From NCBI GenBank assembly GCA_022575985.1, contig JAKSXM010000007.1:63890501-63954500 (forward strand): a DNA stretch of 64,000 nucleotides, written 5' to 3'. Each line of letters begins with the position of its first letter. Positions within the stretch are counted from its first letter, which is position 1. A program made the translations under genes and the position numbers. This DNA comes from Anagrus nilaparvatae. Its lineage: Eukaryota > Arthropoda > Insecta > Hymenoptera > Mymaridae. Positions 24,300-35,800 of this stretch are shown in pieces. Under the pieces are notes generated by a model. It was given only the letters and a program-made list of their open reading frames with translations, was not told the origin of the DNA and made no database searches.

Positions 24300-26334
24300 T
24301 CCAAGAAAGGAAGTAAATTTTTTTGTAAAATGAAGCAGTAATTTGAGGCAAGTCAGATAACTTGAAACTTTTTGCAATTTGTCAAGAAAGGTGTCAAGTT
24401 CAGAAGTAAACAACTTTGGTTGGTTGCAATTAGTCCGAAATGTTGTAAAAATTGGCCAAAAATAAATAAATATTTAATATCTCGGGAAATATTAAATGAA
24501 TTTTGTTAAAAATAGGTACTAGGGGGGTTTTTGGGTCGCTGATTACGATTTTAATATCAGAAATTTCTCAATAACCCTGTAAACAGTAAAAACTACCCTT
24601 TTTTAGGGGTTGTTATTAAATATTTTGGGATTTTTGCTAAAATTATCAAATGAATGCCATTTTTTTAGAAAAATTAATGAAGATTTTTATTTATTTTATT
24701 CTGGACTGAAATTGAGATATAAGGTTTAATAATGGGGGGTTAAAACTACCCCCAGATTAAGAAAAAATACAAAAAATATGACCTCCTTATTTTTTTTGTA
24801 TTCGGATCAATTTTTTGAAAATATTTTATCGTATATTTACTATTATGAAATTAATTACACCCCTCCCCAGGGGGGGTGAAAACTACCTCTAAATTTAAAA
24901 AAAATACAAAAAATTAAAATTATTTGTTATTAAATTTTTTTTGCCCCTTTTCGTTTTACAGCAGAAAAAGTAACAAGTTTTGCAACCCTGGGTGTAAAAA
25001 GTACCCTACAATGTACAAAAAATTGATTATTTTGTCGTATATTTACTGTTAAGAAATTAATTCAACCCCTCGCAAGGGGGGGGGGGGGTGCAAAACTACT
25101 ATAAATTTTTAAAAAATAAAAAAAAAGTTATTAAGTTATTTTTGTTGCCCTTTTTCGTTTAGCAGCCAAAAAAGTAACAATATTTGCAACCCTGGGGGTG
25201 AAAAGTACCCCAAAATGTAAAAAAAATTGAAATAAGTCGTAATTAAATTTTTTAAATACCCTAAATCAAAATTATTCAAAGTCCGTAAATGAAAATAATT
25301 TTTACTTCTAAATCTGAACTCAAATAATTCTAAGTCTCTAAATTGAAATAATTCTAAGTTCATTCCGCCCCCCCCCCCCCAATAACGTGCCTAAAAACCC
25401 CCTGCCTATAAAGATTTTTCGTGTAAAAATTTTCCGTTAAATTAAATATTTACACGAAAAAAACACAAACCTTTGATTTTTGTACCTTTTTTATTACTTA
25501 CTTAAGGTTTTACGGCTAATTTACAGCTAAAAAAAGTCGGAATTTGAAATTTTATAGCAGCATTTTATTGAGTTATCATGTAAACATAAGGTACTGTACG
25601 AAAATTTTTCATAAAACTTAGAAATAGAGGGACCTAATGGATTAAGTATAAAAATTGTTTGGAATTGCTGAAAAAAAAAGGAATTTCGGCCATAACTTTT
25701 TTTTGGCTAATGATAACGAGATGTACAATGAACCATTTGAAAGCTAAGGTTAACTCCGAAATTTCATGTCCTATGCAAAATTTCAATTGGATCGGCCATT
25801 TTTCTTTGATTTCGCCCGATAAAAAAGAGCATTTATCGTTGTAAACATAAAATAGGCAATTTTAAACGGCCAAATCTGCTTGATAACGAAAAATTTTAAC
25901 AAAAACTTGAAGTTGAAATAAATGCTAAAAAACTTGGCTGTTTAAAATAAATAATGTTCACGCCGCTGGCCAAAAACTGAAGATGTTTTAAAAAATACAC
26001 GATTTTACCCAACTTTGTCAGGCCAAAACATAAACAATAATTACCCGATAGGGTCAAAAATTGCTGGACATATTTAGGAATATGTGTTCTGACTTTTCAA
26101 GAAAGGATTTTTTTTTCGAAGCAACTCAGCCCAGATGGTGCTAAAAAATTGTCATGAAAAATTTTAGAAAAAAAAATTTTTTTGCCCATAACTTTTTTTC
26201 TGGTTATTTTAAACGGTTCTAGGTGGTCACAAAATTAATTCTACCAGATTTCAAATAAAATTAAAAAAACTAAAAAAAATAAAAAATTTTTTTGGCAAAA
26301 ATCACACTTTTCATTGCGCTGTAACTCGGAAGGG
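24300..26334. repeat. Non-coding interior with an about 200-bp tandem duplication and minisatellite
   Basis: Two diverged tandem copies lie at about 24836-25039 and 25040-25245. Each starts TTTACT(A/G)TTA(T/A)GAAATTAATT and contains a G-run, GTGAAAACTACC-like words and GCAACCCTGGG. An earlier partial copy may begin near 24730. At 25255-25366 a run of about 22-bp units (CTAAATTGAAATAATTCTAAG-like) is followed by a C homopolymer (about 25369-25380). No exons were recognised. Confidence 0.6.
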
Positions 26335-27407
26335 GTGCACACCTAGCTTGAACGAGTGAAAACTCGAAAAAAAATGACAACAAAATCTGATAATACAAAG
26401 TTTTCGGGAATAGTTTGTTATTTTCATATTTCCATAGCAGTAAGTTGGAGCTGCTCGTCTAAAAAATTTTTAGTCAATTTTGTGGGTGACTGAGAGATCA
26501 AAATCCGAAAATTTGATTTTTAAGAATAAATCTTTATTAAATTTAAAGAAATAGATGAAAAATTTAGATTGCCAGGGAAAAACCACTCCAGAAGAAAAAA
26601 AAACTTATCTTTTTACGATGAAATTTAGCCAAGTTATCGTCAATTTAAGATTTTGCTTAAATTCACCTTAAAAAAGATTGAAAATTTATTGAAAAAAGCC
26701 TGTTTCTGAACTTTAAACATGTATCACTCGCTTGATTTTCATCGTAAAATAATAATTTTTTTTTTTAAATCGATTAATTTTTCCCTGGCAATTCATTTCT
26801 TTAAGAAAAAAATCATTTTTATTGACCAAATTTCAATTTTTAGGTCAAAAGCCTTTGAAAACTGTAAGTAGCAAGATTTACTTAACACAGTTTTTGAAAA
26901 AAAATTGAAATTTGGTCAATAAAAATGATTTTTTTTCTTAAAGAAATGAATTGCCAGGGAAAAATTAATCGATTTAAAAAAAAAAATTATTATTTTACGA
27001 TGAAAATCAAACGAGTGATGCATGTTTAAAGTTCAGAAACAGGCTTTTTTCAATAAAATGTCAATCTTTTTAAGGCGAATTTGGGCACAATCTTAAATTG
27101 ACGATAACTTGGCTAAATTTCATCGTAAAAAGATAAGTTTTTTTTTCTCTGGAGTGGTTTTTCCCTGACAATCCAAATTTTTCATCTATTTCTTTAAATT
27201 TGATAAAGATTTATTGTTAAAAATCAAATTTTCGGATTTTGATCTCTCAGTCACCCACAAAATTGACTAAAAATTTTTTAGACGAGCAGCTCCAACTTAC
27301 TGCTATGGAAATATGAAAATAACAAACTATTCCCGAAAACTTTGTAGTATCAGATTTTGTCGTCATTTTTTTCGACTTTTCGCTCGTTCAAGCTAGGTGT
27401 GGGTGCA
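26335..27407. repeat. 1.07-kb palindrome (family P-core, copy 2)
   Basis: Outer ends are TGCACACCTAGCTTGAACGA and the inverse (TTCAAGCTAGGTGTGGGTGC). The centre is near 26880. The inner part from GATTGCCAGGGAAAAACCAC to the mirrored copy near 27170 is homologous to the palindrome at 12677-14204, while the outer part differs. The same core therefore sits in two different shells. Confidence 0.8.
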
Positions 27408-27649
27408 TTTTTATGAAAAATTGCAATCAATGTTTTTATCTTAAAAAATGGTAATTTATCGATTGGTTAGGTTATTTTTTTTACCCCCCCCCCAATGAGT
27501 TCCACCCCTCCCCCGCCCCCACCCTTTTGTCAACCAACGAAAGTTGTTTACTTCGGTACTAGACACCTTTCTCAACAAAATTCAACTTACATCAAGTATC
27601 TGCTACTTGCCTCAAATTACTGCTACCAGATTTTACCTCCTTTCCTTGA

Positions 27650-29598
27650 CTATTTTGTTAAATACTCAACCAAAGCAGTTGCAGGAATTTACTACAAGTA
27701 CTACTTTACTTACTACTTTACTACTATATCATAAATCATTATTATTTTCAATTATTTACGCATTATTATAAGGGATTTCTAAAGAAATTTAAATTTCTGT
27801 TAGATTTTAAAATTAAAACAAAAGAAAAAAAAACAATAGACTCAGGTAAATTTTATTTTTATTTTTTTAATTTTTTAACAAATAAATTTTTAATTTTTTC
27901 ATTGATTCATAAACAAATTGCGAGGCAATTTTTCAATTAGAAAAATAAAAGCTGGCAAAATTTGAATGGCAAAAATCGGCCAACATAAACGTCTCGGCAT
28001 TTTGACTGGATTATGTTCTATTTTTACGGGAATTTAAATGTTACATAGTTTATATAGGCCGATTTTTGCCATTCAAATTTTGCTAGCTTTTATTTTTCTA
28101 ATTGAAAAATTGCCTCGCAATTTGTTTATGAATCAATGAAAAAATTAAAAATTTATTTGTTAAAAAATTAAAAAAATAAAAATAAAATTTACGTGAGTCT
28201 ATTGTTTTTTTTTCTTTTGTTTTAATTTTAAAATCTAACAGAAATTTAAATTTCTTTAGAAATCCCTTATAATTTACAACTTTTCAAGGATATGTACGTT
28301 TTTAATAAAAATTTAACTGAGTATGTATAAATTAGTGGAGTATCAAGTAATATCGATTGCGACGGTAAAATTTTTTCATTTTTTTCAGATATTTCACTTT
28401 TCAACCAAATTTAAAAAAATTTTTATTTATCCCAAAAATATATATAGTAGGTCAGAAAGCATGTATTTTCCGAAGAAAAATCGTATGCAACCCTTGCCCA
28501 TAATAATATAAAGCCCCAAATTGCATTCTACCATATACTTGGCTTCGCCATTCTTCACTTTTCTGGACACGGGTTCGTATGCGTGGTTTCTGGCTGCTTA
28601 CATAAATAGTATATTGCAACCCATGGCCTGAAAAATAAAGAATGGCTCAAATCGCACATAAACTGCGATTCGGGGCTTTCTTTTTTTATGGACAAGGGTC
28701 CGCTATCTTAGAAAATCGTAAAATATGTTGGGGCAAAAAAATAAAAATTTTCATCAATAAAAACGTTCTCCTTGACCTAGAGAAACCCCAGGAAATGTAG
28801 AAAGTTCCTATCTTGGTGTTTTTTGGTCTGCCATCTTGAAAAATCGGAAAATTGGTTGAGGCGAAAAAATAATTATTTACATCAATAATAACGTTCTTAT
28901 CAACCTCGAAAACTCCCAGGAAATGTAGAAAGTTCCTTTCTTGGTGTTTTTAAGTCCGCCATTTTGGAAAATCGGAAAATATGTTGGGACGACGAAAAAA
29001 TAATTATTTTCATCAATAATAACGTTCTTATCAACCTCGAAAACCCCCAGCTAATGTAGAAAGTTCCTTTCTTGGTGTTTTTAAGCCCGCCATCTTGGAA
29101 AATCGGAAAATATGTTGAGGTGAAAAAATGAAAATTTTCGTCAATAAAAACGTCTTTCTCGTCCTTAAAAACCCTCAGGAAATGTGGAAAGTTCCTTTCT
29201 TGGTATTTTTCGGCCCGCCATCTTGGAAAATCGGAAAATATGTTGAGGTGAAAAAATGAAAATTTTCGTCAATAAAAACGTCTTTCTCGTCCTTAAAAAC
29301 CCCCACGTTATGTAGAAAGTTTTGTTCTTGGAGTTTTTTGATCCGCCATCTTGGAAAATCGGAAAATTGGTCGGGAATTCGCTTTCCTAGACCTCATTAC
29401 CATTTTAACATATAATTAGCCCTTATTAACTCGGAAAACTTTTTTATAAAGAAATTTAAAAAAAAACCATTGGTCACGATTAAAATTTATACTTACTATT
29501 CAGAACGATTAAATTCAATCGCTTTGAATCGTAAATTCAAAAAGTCAATTTATACGATTGGCATTTCAATCGTTTTGAATAGTTTTGTTCCCTCAGGG
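27650..29598 (-). repeat. Right arm of the large inverted repeat
   Basis: This is the reverse complement of 19850-21925, with the sub-palindrome (27772-28278), dispersed repeat R1 and six tandem units (about 28700-29372) in mirrored order. It is shorter than the left arm by one tandem unit. Confidence 0.8.
28700..29372 (-). repeat. Tandem array in the right arm, six copies
   Basis: Units with CATCTTGGAAAATCGG-type cores lie near 28710, 28830, 28958, 29088, 29215 and 29342. They match the left-arm units in mirrored order with one unit fewer. Confidence 0.8.
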
Positions 29599-30174
29599 CA
29601 GCTTTTCCGTTATAAATAAACACATTTTTTTTAGTTTGAGATTTTTTGAGAAACAAATCTTGCATGTGTATACGTAAATAAATAAATTTAACTCTACACA
29701 CGAGCAAAATTATAATTCTTAGAAATAGGTATGTAAAAACAACAACAATACTTTGATAATAAATAAAAATCCAAATACTTTATAAATGAAATCGGCCTTA
29801 AATTATATAGTTCCGTTTTCCACTATACCGACGTTATTCATAAAATAGTAGTAGTAGCTTGTAGTAGTAGTAAATTCTAGACTCTAGTGTTAAATTGTAA
29901 ACAATGAAACTCTCGGGCCTCGATGGAACATCAACCGAATTTTTTTGCACGCGTGCCACTGAGTTTTTCTGATTTATTAAATTAAAAATAAATTTACAAA
30001 AGTTTTTCTAATAGCTAATAAATTAATTATTGTGATATATATTCGGATACGGCTTATAATCAAAATAATTGCTAATTTTTGTTTTTTAATAAATATATTT
30101 AATTAGATTAGGTAAATCTGCTGTATGATAACATAAAATTCCTTTAAGGACAATTTCACCATAAAATAATCATC

Positions 30175-32874
30175 ATGAGAAAAATTCAAGGCAGAAAAGA
30201 TAATTTTACACAAAATAGTGATAAGGAAAATATAAGTCCTACAGGTAAGAATTATTTTTTTTTTATTTCAACCACAAATTTGTATAAGCATGTTAGTTTT
30301 ATTTTATGTTTAAAAATAGAAAAATCTATTAAATATAAATAATTGATTAAATTTAATTTCAAATTTTAGAGACATGTTTCAATATATCTGAAAAGAAACA
30401 AAAAATGTTAACCTACTCTTATGATTACAATATCGATGAACAGCGTAAAGTTCAAGCAAAGATAATTGATCTTCAGAATAAATGTGGGCTAAAAATTATA
30501 CAAGAAAATGGTCAAAGAAAATTAACAGGGCCACCATCATCATGTAACAATAAAACTCCAGGACCAGAGTGTGAAGTGTTCGTAGGAAGGATCCCAAGGA
30601 ATGTTTTTGAAGATGTTATATATCCAATTTTTAGAACAGTTGGAAATATTTTTGAAATGAGACTCATGATGAATTTCTCAGGTCTAAACAGAGGTTTTTG
30701 TTTCATCAAGTATGAAACTCCTGAATCTGCTAAGGAAGCTATTAAAAAATTAAATAATTTTGAAATTGTGCCAAATTGGAATATTGGTGTTGTTCCTAGC
30801 ATCAATAAATGTAGACTATTCATACAAAATATAGATCCATCTGAAAACACTAAAGATTTAATAACGGTACATTTTTAAAATATCCATATTAAGTATTTTT
30901 TATATATTATAAATATAATTCATATTAATTTTTGCAGAAACTTTATTCAAAATTAAAAGATATAGATACAATTTCAGTTTGTACAAACATAGCAAATAAA
31001 AACATTAAATTTGCATTAATTTCATTTAAAACTCATCGAAGTGCAGCTATGGCTAGAAGATGTTTATTACCTGAAAGAACAAAATTTTTTTCTACTAATG
31101 CTGTACGCATCGACTGGGCTAATCCTATATTACAACTTAATAATATTGTAAGTACTTAAATTTAAATACTAACTAATCAAATATTGTTTGGCACAAAAAA
31201 TTTTTTAAAAATATAAATAAATACATACATACTTATGTGCATATATTTATAATTTATAAAAAAAATGTAAAAGATTAAAAAGATGAATGTGAGAATATTT
31301 CACATAAAAATAGAACGTGGGTACTTTCGCTAAGTAATTGCTTTTCACCTTAAAATATCATACACATATACTGATTGTGTAGCTCGCATATAATGATTTG
31401 AGTCTTCAATTTCTACTGAATTCATTGAATGACCTTATGGTTTATTCATTTTCTTTTCTTTCAATCTAAAATCTTTTTCTAAAATTATGTATTGCAAAAA
31501 TTAAGTATTACCTACATTTGTTTCTTAAAAAAATGAATGGTATAAAATAAAGCATTAGATGGAATTTTTATTTTATTCTATACAAATATTGCTTTGAGAT
31601 TGAGCTAAATATATATATAAATTTTAAATACAAATGAATATAAATTAAAATAAATTAATAATTTGAATTATTTGTTAATAAACATTTTAAAATATAAGAC
31701 TGAAAGTATAATAGTGCAATTCAAATTTGAAGTGGGAGGATTTTCTTTTCAACCATTTACAGAGAAGAATCCAACAGGTGGCAGTGTTAGTATGGTTTCC
31801 CTCTCTCAGCAGTCTATTTGCAATCATCTGTTTTTTGTAGTTATCTTTATTTGTTGATCTTAAGTTCAATTGTGACTTTTCAGCCGGTATTTTTGCATTT
31901 AAATAATTAACTGAGATTTTTATAATAAACTAAAATTCACAAAATGAGTGCAGTAGTTAAAAATGAGTTTTATGATTATAGAAGTCCATTAGCTACTCGT
32001 TATGCATCTAAAGAAATGCGTTACAATTTTAGTGATCAAAATAAATTTAGCACATGGAGAAAACTTTGGATATATTTAGCTAAAGCTGAAATGGTATGTT
32101 AACTTTTTTTTTATTCATGAAACAAATAAAAAAAGTAAAAGCCTTTTTACTTTGCTTAGTTATGAAATTTTAATTTATGAAAATAAGATTATAATATACT
32201 TCATTATTAATATGGGAAAAGATAACTTACCCTTGAACAGATTTTATAATTTCTTATCTTAATTTTTGTTTGATAAATAATGTTTGCTTTTAATATAAAA
32301 ATTTAAAAAATGTAATCTGTTACCAAGTTGGTTATTTCATAATAATAAAATATTTTTATTACTTTTCATATGAATTACATGTATATTCTATTTTGGCACT
32401 TGTGTGAATGTATTTATTTACAATTATTATCAATTGTGCTGAACAATATATCAAATTACTTATTACTAACATAAATTTATTTAAAAGATTGAAGAATGTG
32501 GTACCTTAAACGAAGATGGTATAGTTACAATAGAAGAAAAAATAATAATTAATAATTCTAATGATACATCATGCGCTTCCCAAAAAATAAAATATTATGA
32601 ACCTAAGTATAATAAAAAATATAGAAAAACATTTGATCATAATAAAAATGAATCTGTCTTAAGCGATAATTATTCAGTTACAAGTCATGAAGATATTAAT
32701 AATAGTTATTATAATTGTTTACCAAATTTTACATTTAATTTGTTTGATGAATACAAGTATTCGATCCAAACTGTTCACTCCGTTTCTGATTTTTCAAATT
32801 TAGATATTTACAATAATATAATTTATTCTAATGATTTTTTATTATATCAAAATAATCAACAATTTTATTATTAA
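30175..32874 (+). CDS. A1CF/RBM46/DND-type RNA-binding protein with two RRMs
   Basis: Exons 30175-30244, 30370-30866, 30938-31147 and 32488-32874 join in phase (387 residues). After [19 protein letters not shown] sequence, RRM1 (about 91-165) runs from [15 protein letters not shown] through MRLMMNFSG and [13 protein letters not shown]2 (about 171-256) runs from [12 protein letters not shown] through [11 protein letters not shown] to RIDWANP. This order is diagnostic of the A1CF/RBM46/RBM47/DND1/SYNCRIP group, which binds AU-rich mRNA and often acts in the germline. The usual third RRM is missing; the last exon instead gives an Asn/Tyr-rich tail. That exon (ATT phase 0 after TTTAAAAG) lies beyond the first exon of adenylosuccinate lyase, so the two genes interlock. 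Reading through the 31148 donor would instead stop after NNIVST. Exons 1-3 are firm; exon 4 is probable. Confidence 0.75.
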
Positions 32875-35800
32875 ACGACCTGTTTTTATTATCATAAAAA
32901 AAAAGATTTTTACATTAATGCATGATTACAACGTTTAAAATTTAATCCATATATTATGATTATAGTTCCGGATAATATTTCATGATCTTACATTGTGCCA
33001 AATATGCATGACATTTATATTTCGTATCATAATTATACATCAATTGTAATAAGGTTCATTTTAATTTTCATAACAAAAAAGAAGATTGTACTTTTCGTCC
33101 CAAAATATTTTATGCTTTTTGATTTTTTAGAATTTGTGATTGTAGTTCCGCATAATGTTTCATGATCTTTTATAATACAATTTTTTTTTTTACAAATATT
33201 TTTATACTACTTTAAAGAGATTTTATTAAACTAATAATAACCATAATTATTGTAATAAATCTATCTATATTTTTTTATTAAAAAAAAATCATGCAAATTT
33301 TTTATATAAAAAACTTTTATGTAATAACAATTTTTTTTAATTAAAATTTAATTAATGAATCACTTAATTACAATTTTATAATAATGTAAGATTTTTCATA
33401 AATTTAAGACTATTTTAGAAATTTTACGTGTTTCTAATTTTATAAGTTCAAAAAAATTTTTTTATGAGTTTAAATGTGGTTTACATAATTTTTTACTTTT
33501 TTCTTTTTTTTATTAAGTGTGTATTTTGCTTATTTAAAAATAATTAATCTAACTAGTTACTTTATTAAAAAAACATTAAGACAATGCACTTCATGAAGTT
33601 GATTTGTAATTTTAAAAAATAATCATACTATGATATTATTAGTTATAGAAAAGATGTACTTGTGATTTAAAAAATCTGTGTTAAAACATTTAGTAAAAAA
33701 TAAATATTCTGACTAATTACTTTATCAAAAAAACTTTAAGACAATGAAGTTTATTTGAGTAATTTAAAAAAATAATCATATTATTAGTTATATAGAAAAG
33801 ATGTACTTAAAGTGATTTAAAAAACCTGTGTTAGAATATTTAGTATTTTGTTTAAAGCTAAATCTAACTAAACTAATAAGAATTTATTAAAAATAAATTA
33901 TGATTTTGTGTAGAGCAATTAAATATGAATGACATGTGTTTATAGAAATTAAGAATAAATATCCTGAGGATAAAAATAATTAAATTACTTTTTTTATAAT
34001 ATTTTGTGAAAAATAATTGAAATAAAAAAAAAAAATTAAACTTATAAAAGATCTATTTTTTTGTAAGTATCCTTTATAAAAATTAATATAAATTAAATTA
34101 TAATTAAATCTTAAATTTAATAACCGTATAAAAATATTAAAAGTATATCTAAAAAAAATAATAACGAACTGCTTATACAAAGAAGTACGGATACTAAGAG
34201 CATCCATGGACTAACAATATATTTTTTTGTTATTGAAATCATATGAATAGATGCCAAAATAAAAAATAATACACCAAGTAATCCGATGAGAAACATCTGT
34301 AAAATATATAAATAACAATTAGATTTTTTAAAAATTATAGGTTATAACATAAATTTTTTTAAATTACCGGTGTATCTGGAATTGGATCTCCTCCACATTG
34401 GCTTATAATATCAATTAGAATTATAAAAAGAAAACTAGTAAATATTACGCTGTAAAAAATTCCTTCGCTTTCTTTGAAACCATTGGATTTTTCATTGGTA
34501 TCAAGGGTTATGAAATTAACTAAAATACATAATACTGTTACTAAAACCTAAAAAAAAAAATTAATAATAACAAAAGTATATTTACTTAAAATACTAATAC
34601 ATTTTTTAACTCACAAACTGAAATATTCTAATTGGTTTCACTACAGGTACCACTCCTAAATCATCCCAATTTTGAACAGGAGCGGCGTAAACCGGGCCAA
34701 TCATATTTGATTTTGAATTTTCGTTTGTTTAACATTTTTTTAAATATTAAATAATATTTTACTTGAATGATTAAATTTAAAAATAAATTTTTCACATTTG
34801 GTTCAAAGATTTAAAAATAAGATCAATTATTTAAATTTCAATCTGGATTTTCTAAATAATAGGAATAAAAATAATAAAAAAAAGTAAAATTAGCTTGTAT
34901 AATATTATATAAATTTATTAAATTTATCAATGGCTTTAACATGTAAAATCTATTACTAATATATTTAAATTTAATGAAATTAATAATAATTAATTTACAA
35001 TACAATTTACATACAAAGTATGATATGTTTTTCTAAAATTATTAATTAATTTTTAATTACATAAATATGAACACGAATATAATATAATAAGCTCTATAAT
35101 AATATTAATTATTTAAAAAAATTTTTTTTAAAGAAAATATTAAAATTATTATTTTGGACCACGGAGGTCTGTTTTGGACGGAAAGAGGACGGAATTAAAA
35201 TTCGTTTAAAATATTTATAAACACGGTGGTATGGAAATAATATAAGTTAATATTTTTCAAATTTATTTCGCAAAAATTAAAATTAAAAATAATGTCAAAC
35301 CGAGGCTTGAATTTTAAGTTATTAAAAAACTTTTAAAAAAACAATTTCGCGAATAGTTTCTTTTGGGTTGAAACTTCAAACTTCGAAATGTTGGCCAAAA
35401 ATTTTTCCCAAAATTCGAGCGAAAATCTTTTCCAAGGTCATTTCTATACCACCGTGACAAGTAAAATTTGTTATTATAAATCTATACATTCGCATATAAT
35501 ACAATTTTTTATATAAAAAAATATATGCAATATAAACATATTTTGTACATTCTATAAATTATAAGGCATCGAATTTTTTAGTGTCTTTACGTGCACTGAG
35601 ATCTACAAATCTAATACTATCTGGAAATTTTTTTACAAAAAGCAAATAATAATATTTCTTCGTATTGGCAGCTATAAATATATGCTTTTTTTAATTAAAA
35701 AATAAAGCAAAAATCTCTTTTAATGATTGCACGAATATCAATTAAAAAAATTAACATTTAAAAATATCTGATCGTCATAAAAACGTCAACGCCAAATAAA

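Larger units (their letters stand above)
19850..29598. mobile_element. 9.75-kb foldback-type composite element
   Basis: The segment begins CCCTGAGGGAACAAAACTAT and ends with the reverse complement. Long inverted arms (19850 to about 21925, and about 27650-29598) are nearly identical; even a chance 62-codon frame at 21065-21253 (-) recurs unchanged at 28323-28511 (+). The interior carries an inverted pair of BEN-domain pseudogenes, a piggyBac-type MITE, two palindromes and tandem repeats. No transposase, integrase or polymerase is visible, and I could not find a clear target duplication (left flank ...GTACCA, right flank CAGCTT...). Foldback/Galileo-type elements with long arms containing tandem repeats are the closest known architecture. 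A segmental inverted duplication is the alternative. Confidence 0.6.

Noticed and set aside
25659..25844. A 61-codon open frame inside the composite element
   Set aside because: Surrounded by repeats with no homology-like pattern; length is expected by chance.
19850..29598. Polinton/Maverick or integrated virus
   Set aside because: Long inverted ends fit, but no polymerase B, integrase, protease or capsid frames are visible.
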